The notes: generated by a model not told the origin, from the sequence alone. A DNA stretch of 64,000 nucleotides from Mycoplasmatota bacterium (GCA_027859085.1 JAQIBJ010000077.1:1-64000); one strand, 5' to 3'. Positions 49,211 to 58,767 are shown, counted from the first letter of the stretch. Numbers and translations are program-made.

Positions 49211-49224
49211 TAAAAACGTTTTCA
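49211..49224. promoter_or_regulatory. cre-like (CcpA) site upstream of gap
   Basis: TGAAAACGTTTTTA (minus) matches TGNAARCGNWWWCA at 13/14; the plus strand also matches at 13/14; centre about -57.5 from the predicted start. Confidence 0.45.
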
Positions 49225-49261
49225 TTGATTTTTTTGATAAATAATGATTAAAATAAAAGAA

Positions 49262-49280
49262 AAAGACCAAATTGGTCTTT
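49262..49280 (-). terminator. Terminator downstream of the spx-like gene
   Basis: AAAGACCAA-a-TTGGTCTTT palindrome with TTTTTC on the minus strand. Confidence 0.65.
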
Positions 49281-49291
49281 ATCAATCTAAA

Positions 49292-49738
49292 TTATTGCTC
49301 ACTTCTTTGTCTCGCCATAGCTTGTTCAACACATTCTTTGTATTCACAATCTCCGCACTCGTCAGTGCACAGGGAAAAATTTCTTAACTCCGCTGGTATG
49401 AATGCTCTTATCTCATCTTTATTATATCCGGTTTGCATAATTTGGTCATTGATGATGATAGGCCTCTTTAGAATGGTTGGATTATCAATAATGAAATTTG
49501 CCAATTCAGAAAATTTCATACTATCTGGTTCAATTTCGCTTTCTTTAAAAACCTTTGAACGTGTAGAGATAATATCTTCAAATCCATTTTCTGAGTATCT
49601 TAACATATTAATAATATCATTTCTAGTCAGTTTAATACCAATAATATTTTTTTCTCTGTAAGGAATTTTATTAGTATCTAACCACTTCTTAGCTTTTCGG
49701 CACGATGAACAACTTGAACTTGTATATAAAGTTATCAT
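49292..49738 (-). CDS. Spx/ArsC-family regulator with Cys-rich C-terminal tail
   Basis: ITLYTSSSCSSCRKAKKWLD, ISTRSKVFKE, ILKRPIIINDQIMQTGYNKDEIRAFIP; tail LCTDECGDCEYKEC. Confidence 0.9.
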   Translation of the reverse strand: MITLYTSSSCSSCRKAKKWLDTNKIPYREKNIIGIKLTRNDIINMLRYSENGFEDIISTRSKVFKESEIEPDSMKFSELANFIIDNPTILKRPIIINDQIMQTGYNKDEIRAFIPAELRNFSLCTDECGDCEYKECVEQAMARQRSEQ

Positions 49739-49858
49739 ATAAACACCTCACTTCCATAATATTATATCATATATACCATTATTTAAAAGGTTTATTTTCC
49801 GAAAATACCCTTCTCTATGTTATAATATGTTTAATAGAAAATAAGGAGGAACGATTAT

Positions 49859-51622
49859 ATGAAATGGGATTTAACCTATCTATTTAAAGACCTAAATGAG
49901 TTTGATAATGCTTATAAAAAAACAATGGAAATTATTGATATGTTAGCAACTTATAAAGGTAAATTAGGTGATGAAGAAAAATTCAAAGAATACTTTACTT
50001 TACAAAAAGAAATTGAGAGCACCGGACTTAAAACTTACCAATATGCTTCTTTATTAAGTGACCTAAACAAAAAAGAGTCTGAAAACGCTGCTCGTTTGCA
50101 AAAAGTTCAATTAGCCTTTGCTAAATTGCAACAAGCGGTCTCTTTCGAAGAACCAGAACTTATTTCACTCGGTAAAGAAAAAGTGATGTCATTCATCGAA
50201 AACAATAAATCACTTAATGAATATAAATTTGCAATGGAAAAATTATTTAGAAGACAAGAACATATTCTGGATGATCAATCTGAAGCCTTACTTGCAAATT
50301 ACTCACAATTATCATCTGCAGGAAGGAGCTTATACAGTTCTTTAACCGTTGCTGATATTGAAGGTACTGATGTAATGTTGGATAATGAAGAAATTATAAC
50401 AATCACCAATAGTAATTATCGTGCGTTTATTCAAAAGAGCGATACTGCCGAAGACCGTAAAAATATCTTTGAAGCTGTCTTTGACTATTACTCAGATCAT
50501 AAGAACACTTATGCAAATATCTATAAAACTGTATTAGATGCAGATTATGCACGTATGAAGACCAGAAAATATAAATCATCTCTAGAAAGCTATTTATTTA
50601 ACAACAATATTCCAACTGATGTTTATATGACTTTAACAAAAGTCGCTAGAGAAAACACAAAAGCTGTAAAAAAATATCTTAAACTAAGAAAAGAATATTT
50701 AGGTTTAGAAACACATCATACCTATGATCGTTTCCTAGAACTTGCAAAATCAGATAAAGAATATGAATATGAAGAAGCTCAAGAATTATTTTTTAAATCA
50801 ATTAAAGATTTCCCTAAAGATTTCCAAGACAAAGCGAAAGAAGTTTTAAGAGATGGATTTGTTGATGTATTAGAACAACCAGGAAAGAGAACTGGCGCTT
50901 ATTCTAGTTCAATGCCAAACCTACATCCATTTATTTTATTAAACTATGATAAAACATTATCAAATGTCTTCACAGTCGCTCACGAAGCAGGACATTCTAT
51001 GCATTCAATGTATGCAGCAGAAACACAACCAACAAGTTTACAAAACTATACAATTTTTGTTGCTGAAGTCGCTTCTACTTTCAATGAACATAATTTGTTA
51101 GACTACATTATGAAAGAATCTAAAGCTTCTAAGAACGAAAAAATTGCTTTACTACAACGTTCTATTGATGATATTATGGGAACATTCTATCGACAAACTT
51201 TATTTGCATTATATGAATTAGAAGCTCATAAATTAGTGGAAAACAATGAACCAATTACCGCTGATAAATTATCACAAATAATGATTGACCTATACAAAGA
51301 ATTTTATGACATAGACATCACTGAAGAAAATGTTAAAGAATTTGTTTGGGCTTACATCCCTCATTTATTCTACACACCTTTCTATGTGTATCAATATGCA
51401 ACAAGCTTTGCAGCCTCATTGAAAATATATGAAAATGTTAAGAACAAAAAAGAAAATGCATTTGAAAATTATTTGAATCTACTTAAATCAGGTGGATCTG
51501 ATTATCCAGTGAAACAAGTATTAAATGCAGGTGTTGATTTAACAAAAGAAGATTCTTTCAAAGCAGTCGTTAATAGACTTGAGGAATTAGTTGATGAATT
51601 AGAAGTTGTATTAAAATCTTAG
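49859..51622 (+). CDS. pepF: Oligoendopeptidase F (M3B)
   Basis: FTVAHEAGHSMHSMYA zinc motif, VAEVASTFNEHNLLDY; SD AAGGAGG. Confidence 0.96.
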   Translation: MKWDLTYLFKDLNEFDNAYKKTMEIIDMLATYKGKLGDEEKFKEYFTLQKEIESTGLKTYQYASLLSDLNKKESENAARLQKVQLAFAKLQQAVSFEEPELISLGKEKVMSFIENNKSLNEYKFAMEKLFRRQEHILDDQSEALLANYSQLSSAGRSLYSSLTVADIEGTDVMLDNEEIITITNSNYRAFIQKSDTAEDRKNIFEAVFDYYSDHKNTYANIYKTVLDADYARMKTRKYKSSLESYLFNNNIPTDVYMTLTKVARENTKAVKKYLKLRKEYLGLETHHTYDRFLELAKSDKEYEYEEAQELFFKSIKDFPKDFQDKAKEVLRDGFVDVLEQPGKRTGAYSSSMPNLHPFILLNYDKTLSNVFTVAHEAGHSMHSMYAAETQPTSLQNYTIFVAEVASTFNEHNLLDYIMKESKASKNEKIALLQRSIDDIMGTFYRQTLFALYELEAHKLVENNEPITADKLSQIMIDLYKEFYDIDITEENVKEFVWAYIPHLFYTPFYVYQYATSFAASLKIYENVKNKKENAFENYLNLLKSGGSDYPVKQVLNAGVDLTKEDSFKAVVNRLEELVDELEVVLKS

Positions 51623-51634
51623 ATTTGCTATAAT
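51606..51634 (+). promoter_or_regulatory. Promoter of the trpS T-box transcript: TTGTAT-N17-TATAAT
   Basis: -35 TTGTAT 51606-51611, -10 TATAAT 51629-51634; overlaps the 3' end of pepF. Confidence 0.65.
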
Positions 51635-51640
51635 ATAATA

Positions 51641-51848
51641 AATCGAAGATATGGCATAGTATTAATTCTCTTTATTCTTAGAGACAAGGTGGTTGCTGAA
51701 AACCTTGATAAAGAAATTATGAATGGACCATGGAGAGATGCTAATTACATCCGTAAGCTTTGCGTTAAAAGCAAGAGTGCTAGTTTATCTAGAACTAAGG
51801 TGGTACCACGATCATTCGTCCTTATTAATTTAAGGACGATTTTTTTTT
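51641..51848 (+). promoter_or_regulatory. T-box leader of trpS (specifier UGG)
   Basis: GAA-TGG-ACC specifier at 51724-51726, AAGGTGGTACCACG T-box, terminator CGTCCTTA/TAAGGACG then T9. Confidence 0.93.
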
Positions 51849-51866
51849 AGAAAGAGAGTGAATATA

Positions 51867-52862
51867 ATGAAAAAAATCGTATCCGGCATTAAGCCAACAG
51901 GTAGTTTAACATTGGGAAACTATTTAGGCGCAATCAAACAGTTTGTAAAATTACAAGAAGAAAGAAAAGAAGATGAATTTTATTTATTCATCGCTGATTT
52001 GCATGCAATTACCACAAGACAAACACCGCATGAATTAAGAAATAGAACTTTAGACATTGCTGCGATGTATATTGCCAGTGGATTGGATAAAGACAGAACG
52101 ACAATGTTTATTCAATCTGAGGTTTTACAACACGCTGAACTTGGTTACATCTTACAATCTAATGTCTACATGGGTGAATTAGAAAGAATGACTCAGTATA
52201 AGGATAAAGTAGCAAAAGGTGAAGAATCAATTGCCTCTTCTTTATTCACTTATCCAGCATTAATGGCAGCTGATATTTTGCTTTATGATGCTGATTATGT
52301 TCCAGTAGGCGATGATCAAAAACAACATTTAGAATTAACAAGAGATATTGCAAATCGTTTTAACCATTATTATAACGACTTTTTCACAGTTCCTGAACCA
52401 ATCATCCCTGAAGTTGGTGCAAGAATCATGGATTTACAAGATCCTTATAAAAAAATGTCAAAATCTTCAGATAACCCTAAAGGTTATATCACGATGTTTG
52501 ATGAGGAAAATATGATTAAAAAGAAAATCAGATCTGCTAAAACAGATTCTTTAGGTGTGATAAAATATGACCCTATTAATCAAACAGGTCTAGCAAATTT
52601 ATTAAACATCTATGCAAGTGCCACTGATACCAATGTTGAAGAAATTGTTCTAAAATATAAAGTTTCTAATTACAAAACTTTTAAAGAAGACTTAGGACAA
52701 GTCCTAGTTGACTTATTAATACCAATTCAAGAAAGATATCAAGACCTCATTAAGTCTGATTCGCTTCAAGAAATATTAAATCAAGGTAGAGATAGAGCAT
52801 CAGATTATGCATTCAAAAAAATGCGTAAATGTAAAAGAAAAGTTGGCCTTGGCCGTAAATAA
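51867..52862 (+). CDS. trpS: Tryptophanyl-tRNA synthetase
   Basis: SGIKPTGSLTLGNYLGAI, DLQDPYKKMSKSSDNPKG; Trp T-box upstream. Confidence 0.97.
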   Translation: MKKIVSGIKPTGSLTLGNYLGAIKQFVKLQEERKEDEFYLFIADLHAITTRQTPHELRNRTLDIAAMYIASGLDKDRTTMFIQSEVLQHAELGYILQSNVYMGELERMTQYKDKVAKGEESIASSLFTYPALMAADILLYDADYVPVGDDQKQHLELTRDIANRFNHYYNDFFTVPEPIIPEVGARIMDLQDPYKKMSKSSDNPKGYITMFDEENMIKKKIRSAKTDSLGVIKYDPINQTGLANLLNIYASATDTNVEEIVLKYKVSNYKTFKEDLGQVLVDLLIPIQERYQDLIKSDSLQEILNQGRDRASDYAFKKMRKCKRKVGLGRK

Positions 52863-52865
52863 GAA

Positions 52866-52892
52866 ATAAGACTATCGAATTGATAGTCTTAT
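52866..52892. terminator. Bidirectional terminator between trpS and the MFS gene
   Basis: ATAAGACTATC-gaatt-GATAGTCTTAT then ATTTTT. Confidence 0.65.
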
Positions 52893-52910
52893 ATTTTTGA
52901 AATTTATAAT

Positions 52911-54167
52911 TTATGCTTTTTGATTCATGTTTCTTCTTGTAAGCGCAGTAATCGAATATATAGCAATCATCACTGCACCAACAATCATAAATAATAATTG
53001 CAAACTATAATCTGCAAGTAATCCAATGAGTGGCGCAAAAATAACAAGTAAGAGAGATGTTAACTGTGCTTGAATACTTAAAGCACTGGCTCTTCTACCT
53101 TCTTCTGTCACATCACCAATTTCTTGAACCATAATTGGTCTTCTTAAATTCAAGATAATATACATTAATATAAATGCTACAAATATAACCACGATACTAT
53201 TCGTAAAGAAACCAAGTAAGAGAGAAACGCCACCCATTAATAGCCATGCTAAATTAATGGTTTTTACTTTATCGACTTTACCTTCAAGTTTATAAGCATT
53301 TCTAGTCGCTATCGCACTAATGATATAGATGATAGCATATATAACACCAATATAAACTTTTTCATTTTCTTCAGTATCTAATTGACTAAATAAAATAAAG
53401 CCCACTGACGCGGAAACTACTAACGGTTGAATATAATCTTTAACACTTTTGAATCCAGCTTGAAAAGCTGATGCATCGACTACAAAACCTCTAACTTTTT
53501 TCTTTTGGAAAACATATTTTAAACTTAACCAGTTTTCTTTCAAGAAATTTTTAAGTTTAAATTCATTTTCTTTTCTTTTATTCATATATTTTGGATAAGT
53601 CAAAATCATTAACAAATCAATGGAATATGGAATAATTGCCACTAAGAATAAATAATGATATTCTCCTTGTAACCAAAGAATTAATACAACAGAAATCAGA
53701 CTCATAATTGTTGAACCAATTAATGACATTGACCTTGTCTTGCCATACACTTCGCTTTTTGGTTCTTCTATTTCTTCTACATCTAAGAATTGCATAATCA
53801 TTGCTTTATGTGTACCAGATCTAAAAGCTTCACCAAAGCCGAATAATCCCATTGCAATTACAAAAATCCAAAATGTAGGTGCAATTCCCCCAAAGAAGAA
53901 AATAACAAACGAAGCAATATAAAATACAAAACACATAACAAGTTGTGTTTTCTTACCATACATATCGGCAATAACACCAGACGGTATTTCAACAATATAA
54001 ATGATGATTTCTCGAATGGATATCAATATACCAATTTGAAATAGATTTAGTCCTCCAACTTCCAAGAAGAATAAAATTAAAAAGGGTTCAAAAAAACGAA
54101 GGTTTTTTAAGAACCCATACATTCCAAATTTAAGCATTTGTCCTTTGTGTTGGTTAATACTAGACAT
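52911..54167 (-). CDS. MFS transporter
   Basis: 12 hydrophobic segments; EIPSGVIADMYGKKTQLV loop motif. Confidence 0.9.
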   Translation of the reverse strand: MSSINQHKGQMLKFGMYGFLKNLRFFEPFLILFFLEVGGLNLFQIGILISIREIIIYIVEIPSGVIADMYGKKTQLVMCFVFYIASFVIFFFGGIAPTFWIFVIAMGLFGFGEAFRSGTHKAMIMQFLDVEEIEEPKSEVYGKTRSMSLIGSTIMSLISVVLILWLQGEYHYLFLVAIIPYSIDLLMILTYPKYMNKRKENEFKLKNFLKENWLSLKYVFQKKKVRGFVVDASAFQAGFKSVKDYIQPLVVSASVGFILFSQLDTEENEKVYIGVIYAIIYIISAIATRNAYKLEGKVDKVKTINLAWLLMGGVSLLLGFFTNSIVVIFVAFILMYIILNLRRPIMVQEIGDVTEEGRRASALSIQAQLTSLLLVIFAPLIGLLADYSLQLLFMIVGAVMIAIYSITALTRRNMNQKA

Positions 54168-54169
54168 TA

Positions 54170-54436
54170 TTACATCATCTCATTAATATCAAAAATCACA
54201 CGAGAAATAGCTTTAAAAGCTTCATCTTCATCTTTTCCTGTAAAAGTAATTTTAATTTTGCTATTTGATGGAACACCTAAAGACAAAACACCCATAATAG
54301 ATTTAAGATTAACTTTACGGTCATTGTATTCCATATACATTTCAGCTTGGAAACTATTTGCTTTTGATACTATTTTTGTTGCTGGTCTTGCTTGTAGACC
54401 TTGTGTGTATGTTATTTTATACTTTTCTTCTATCAT
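54170..54436 (-). CDS. crh: HPr-like protein of Crh type (Gln15, Ser46)
   Basis: TQGLQARPATKIVSKAN with Gln in place of HPr His15; VNLKSIMGVLSLG retains Ser46; start MIEEKYK with TGGAGG. Confidence 0.88.
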   Translation of the reverse strand: MIEEKYKITYTQGLQARPATKIVSKANSFQAEMYMEYNDRKVNLKSIMGVLSLGVPSNSKIKITFTGKDEDEAFKAISRVIFDINEMM

Positions 54437-54449
54437 TGTTTTCCTCCAT

Positions 54450-54824
54450 CTATATTTCATTAATTTTTTGAACTAATTTATTCATATCATAAGGTAAAAC
54501 CATTTTAATATTATCCCCAGAAATAAAAATTCCTGTAGCGCCTAGCATTTTAAATCTCTCGATGTCGACTGCTTTAACATTGACCAAATTAACTTTTAAT
54601 CTTCTACCATCAATATCAGCATGATTAATATTTTTCATGCCCCCATAACAATCTATGAATTCATCAATCAATTCATCTTCGATTGGTTTAGAAATTACTC
54701 TAACTGGTTTTTTTTGTAATCTAAAAATTAAATAAGCACATAATAATAAAACGAATACAATTAATAACCACCAAAAATTATATTTAAACCAATTGAGCAC
54801 ATCACTCATAAAAAGTATATTCAC
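54450..54824 (-). CDS. Membrane-anchored glucose-type PTS EIIB-like protein lacking the active-site Cys
   Basis: CYGGMKNINHADIDGRRLKVNLVNVKAVDIERFKMLGATGIFISGDNIKMVL collinear with EIIB-Glc GG-x2-NI...DACITRLRV...LGAxGV; N-terminal TM. Confidence 0.82.
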   Translation of the reverse strand: MNILFMSDVLNWFKYNFWWLLIVFVLLLCAYLIFRLQKKPVRVISKPIEDELIDEFIDCYGGMKNINHADIDGRRLKVNLVNVKAVDIERFKMLGATGIFISGDNIKMVLPYDMNKLVQKINEI

Positions 54825-54964
54825 TATGTAATCACCTCTTCTATTGTCTATGTAATATATTTTATCATATTCAAAATAAATTTGTATACTGATTTAAAAA
54901 AAACCAACTATAAATATTGCATTTAGTACGAATTTCCTATATAATCTTCTCTAGAGGTGATAAG

Positions 54965-55471
54965 ATGTCAAAAATTACTGAAGCAATTATTGAAATCCCT
55001 ATGGGAACACAAAATAAATATGAAGTAGACAAATTAAAGAATCGTATTAAATTAAACAGAGTGTTATATTCTAAAATGACTTATCCTGCAGAGTATGGAT
55101 TTATTGAAAAAACTTTAGCGGAAGATGACGATCCATTAGACATTCTGGTTTTAGCCACCACACCGACTTTTCCTGGATGTATTGTCGATGCTAGAGTTGT
55201 CGGGTATCTTGATATGTATGATTCAGGCGAACGCGACCAAAAGATTATCGCAGTTGTTGATGCTGATCCAAGATTTGATGATATTAATGATATTAGTGAC
55301 ATTAAATCACTTCAGTTAAGAGAAATTAAACTTTTCTTCGAGAACTATAAAATTCTTGAGCCAGGACATCATGTAAAAGTTCTTGATTACTATTCAGAAG
55401 AAGACGCTGTTGAATTAATCGAAGAATGTCAAAAAAGATTTACAGAACACTTAACAAAACAATTAAAATAA
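54965..55471 (+). CDS. ppa: Inorganic pyrophosphatase (family I)
   Basis: EIPMGTQNKYEVDK, YPAEYGFIEKTLAEDDDPLDILVL; ATG 54965 after AGAGGTGA. Confidence 0.95.
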   Translation: MSKITEAIIEIPMGTQNKYEVDKLKNRIKLNRVLYSKMTYPAEYGFIEKTLAEDDDPLDILVLATTPTFPGCIVDARVVGYLDMYDSGERDQKIIAVVDADPRFDDINDISDIKSLQLREIKLFFENYKILEPGHHVKVLDYYSEEDAVELIEECQKRFTEHLTKQLK

Positions 55472-55485
55472 TTTAGTAAAAATAT

Positions 55486-55527
55486 AAGCTTATAAACCGA
55501 AAAACTGGTTTATAAGCTTTTTTTTAT
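55486..55527. terminator. Terminator of ppa, shared with the convergent amidohydrolase gene
   Basis: AAGCTTATAAACC-gaaaaact-GGTTTATAAGCTT then T-run. Confidence 0.8.
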
Positions 55528-56696
55528 TTTGAATGTATAACTTCTCCGTTAATCATTACTTTTTCTGGTTTGGTCATATAATGTAAAGGATGTCCATCCC
55601 AAATAACGATGTCAGCATCTTTTCCAACTTCTATACTACCAACTCTATCATCAACATTATTAATTTTAGCTGAATTGATTGTGACAGCTTTAAATGCTTC
55701 TAATTCATCTAAGCCTTCTCTAACAAATATACCAAGTTGAGTTAATGTATTTGAGAGATGAATCACAGGATGATCTGTCATAATTGCAAATTCAACGCCT
55801 GCATCATGAAGGATTTTTGCTGATTTAAATGATTTATTACGCAACTCATATTTTGATTTAGATCCCAAGGTTGGCCCTATGATTAGTTGAATATTATGTT
55901 CTTTTATATATTCAGGAATCAAATGCGCTTCTGTTGCATGTTCAATGGTGCCATTTAAACCAAATTCTTCAATAATGCGAATGGCAGTGACGATATCGTC
56001 TTGTTGATGGGCATGTATTTTAACTTGAAGTCCATCAAAAACTCTTGATAAAGAAGCGTTCTTCATATTAAATTCTGGTTTTTTTGCTTCTTTGTTAGAG
56101 TTTTTATTTTGCTCATATTCATCCATGTTATCTTTGTAGTCTTTTGCTTTAGTTAACGCTTCTCTAATCACTGCAGCTGTAGCCATTCTAGTTGCTGGTG
56201 TTTGTGATTTAGAACTGTAAACTCTTTTAGGGTTTTCTCCCAAAGCCATTTTCATAGATGATTCTGGAACAACAATCATATCATCGATAGTTTTCCCATA
56301 GGTTTTTATAACCGTAAATGTCCCACCAATACAATTGGCACTTCCCGGTCCAGTTGCAACTGTTGTTATACCATGTTCTCTTGTTTCAGCAAAAGCAACA
56401 TCTTGAGGCTTTATAGCGTCTATTGCTCTTAATTCAGGTGTTACTGGTGAAGTCATTTCATTACCATCTGCACCTTCAAACCCAATTGATTCTTCATACA
56501 TCCCAATATGACAATGAGGGTCAACAAGCCCTGGTGTCACAAAATTTTCTTTTGCATCAATCACCTTGGCTTTGGGAAAATCTTTTTCATTAATTTTACC
56601 TATTTTTTTGATTTTCTTTCCATCGACTAAGATATCAATTATTTCATAATTGATATCAGCCATACTAATTAAATTTGCGTTTTTAATTAAATACAT
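55524..56696 (-). CDS. Amidohydrolase family protein
   Basis: FVTPGLVDPHCHIGMYE, KIHAHQQDDIVTAI, AIMTDHPVIHLSN, GKDADIVIWDGHPL. Confidence 0.92.
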   Translation of the reverse strand: MYLIKNANLISMADINYEIIDILVDGKKIKKIGKINEKDFPKAKVIDAKENFVTPGLVDPHCHIGMYEESIGFEGADGNEMTSPVTPELRAIDAIKPQDVAFAETREHGITTVATGPGSANCIGGTFTVIKTYGKTIDDMIVVPESSMKMALGENPKRVYSSKSQTPATRMATAAVIREALTKAKDYKDNMDEYEQNKNSNKEAKKPEFNMKNASLSRVFDGLQVKIHAHQQDDIVTAIRIIEEFGLNGTIEHATEAHLIPEYIKEHNIQLIIGPTLGSKSKYELRNKSFKSAKILHDAGVEFAIMTDHPVIHLSNTLTQLGIFVREGLDELEAFKAVTINSAKINNVDDRVGSIEVGKDADIVIWDGHPLHYMTKPEKVMINGEVIHSK

Positions 56697-57854
56697 CTAC
56701 TCACTCCTTCTTTTTATTATCTCTATAAATATATTGGCACCTTTTAATAAAGCATCTTCATTAAGATTAAATTTTGAATGATGAATATTATAGGTTTCCT
56801 TGTCTGTTTGTTTAACACCCAACCAAGCGAGTGTACCTTTTCTTAAATTAATATATCTTGAAAAGTCTTCGCTACCAGCCATTGGTAACTCTAATATTTG
56901 AACATTTTCATCGCCCAAAGCGGTTTTTGCAGATGCAACAAACGTATCGGTTGTATCATGAGAGTTAATTGTTGGGTCATATCCATACTGATAATCAAAA
57001 ACAAAATCACCATTATGTCGCATAGTAATTGACTCAGCTAATTGTTTTAACTCAGCTTTGATTACTTCTCTTACATTGTTATTAAATGTTCTTATTGATC
57101 CAGTTAAAGAGGCTTTTTCAGGGATAATATTATGCGCAGTTCCTGCTTCAACTTTCGCAATGGTAATCACAGCTCTTTCCATTGGTGATATCTTTCTTGT
57201 AAGAATGGTTTGTGCTCCCAAGACAAATTCAGCTTGCATAATAATAGGGTCAATTCCTTCTTCAGGCATTGCAGCGTGACATGCTTTACCAATCAAATCC
57301 ACATGTAATGTATCGGCAGCTGCCATTGCTGGACCGTAGTTTACAGCGACTGAACCTGTTTCATAATGAGGAGATACATGCAATGCATAAAACTCTTCAC
57401 AATCATCTAGCAACCCTGTTTCTACAATCTTAATAGCCCCACCTGGTGTTGGTCCCTCTTCAGCTTCTTGGAAAATGAACTTAATAGTCCCATTCCATTC
57501 ATCTTTATGTTCAACAAGATATTTACATGCCCCTAATAACATTGATGTATGTGCATCGTGTCCACAAGCATGCATCTTATCTTGATTTTTAGATTGAAAG
57601 CCTAAATTGGTTTCTTCAGTAATGTTTAAAGCATCAAAATCAGCTCTTAAACCAGTTATAGGCCCATCACCGTTATGCACGACTGCAATCAAAGAATAAT
57701 CACCTGCTTCAAGAATTTCATCGACTTTTAATCTATTTAATTCTGTTTTAATATACTGACTTGTTTGAGGACAATCAAATCCTGTTTCTGGGTTTTGATG
57801 AAGATGTCTTCGATGTTTAATAATATAATCATTAAGTGTTTTCAATTTTCTCAC
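56697..57854 (-). CDS. M20 family amidohydrolase
   Basis: RRHLHQNPETGFD, MHACGHDAHTSMLLGA, FQEAEEGPTPGGA, LPMAGSEDFSRY. Confidence 0.94.
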   Translation of the reverse strand: MRKLKTLNDYIIKHRRHLHQNPETGFDCPQTSQYIKTELNRLKVDEILEAGDYSLIAVVHNGDGPITGLRADFDALNITEETNLGFQSKNQDKMHACGHDAHTSMLLGACKYLVEHKDEWNGTIKFIFQEAEEGPTPGGAIKIVETGLLDDCEEFYALHVSPHYETGSVAVNYGPAMAAADTLHVDLIGKACHAAMPEEGIDPIIMQAEFVLGAQTILTRKISPMERAVITIAKVEAGTAHNIIPEKASLTGSIRTFNNNVREVIKAELKQLAESITMRHNGDFVFDYQYGYDPTINSHDTTDTFVASAKTALGDENVQILELPMAGSEDFSRYINLRKGTLAWLGVKQTDKETYNIHHSKFNLNEDALLKGANIFIEIIKRRSE

Positions 57855-58767
57855 CTTTCCTTTCGAACTTCGTTAAATATAGACTCACAAGGAAACCACA
57901 AGCAAATAAAATAATACCAAATACTACTGACCATGGATGGCTTCCTAAGTAGCCAAACAAATCTTTAAATATTGGTGTTTGCATTTCAAAACTATTTGCA
58001 GTTGATGGATCTTTAATTTCTAAAAATACACCAATGGTACTCGCTAATACTAAACCTAATATCGCTGAATATGTCCCCTTTGGATATTTTTCTAATAAAT
58101 AAGATATCAATTTTGAAAACAGTAAAATTCCAATCACTACGCCCATCAAGAACATCATAATGACTTGGATATTGTATGATAAACTACCCAAATCAAAGAC
58201 ATTACCAATGACATTAGAAACAATTGCTGTATAAAACCCTAAGACCATTAATACCGCCGACCCACTAATGCCTGGGACAATCATTGTTGTTGCTGATATC
58301 ATTCCTAAAGCAATCAATAATATGTATGTGGTGAAATTTAAATCAAAATATTCAATTCCAACTGCTGTTTTGCTTTTATCAATCACAATAATGGTTAATA
58401 AAATTAAAAACGCTGCTATTGAAACAATAATATTTGAAACATTATGTTTTTTAATATCAGTTTTTTTAAATAAGTGGGCAATTCCTCCGGCTAACAAACC
58501 AATAAAGAATAGTAATACAACAAATGAATTCCACTCAATTAATATTCCAAATAACTTAGCAAGTGCAAACACAGATAAAACAACACCCAATCCAAATGGA
58601 ATTAAAAAAGTTAAACTGTTTTTAACATCTCTAAAAATATTTGCAATTGAATCTAATAATTTCTTATATATTCCAAGATATACAGCCAAAGTTCCGCCAC
58701 TCACTCCAGGAATAATAAAAGCTATTCCAACGATAAATCCTTTAATCATTAACACAAAGAATATCAT
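57832..58767 (-). CDS. DUF368 (PopT-like) membrane protein
   Basis: KGFIVGIAFIIPGVSGGTLAVYLGIYKKLLDSI and repeated MIVPGISGSAVLMVLGFY. Confidence 0.9.
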   Translation of the reverse strand: MIFFVLMIKGFIVGIAFIIPGVSGGTLAVYLGIYKKLLDSIANIFRDVKNSLTFLIPFGLGVVLSVFALAKLFGILIEWNSFVVLLFFIGLLAGGIAHLFKKTDIKKHNVSNIIVSIAAFLILLTIIVIDKSKTAVGIEYFDLNFTTYILLIALGMISATTMIVPGISGSAVLMVLGFYTAIVSNVIGNVFDLGSLSYNIQVIMMFLMGVVIGILLFSKLISYLLEKYPKGTYSAILGLVLASTIGVFLEIKDPSTANSFEMQTPIFKDLFGYLGSHPWSVVFGIILFACGFLVSLYLTKFERKGEKIENT

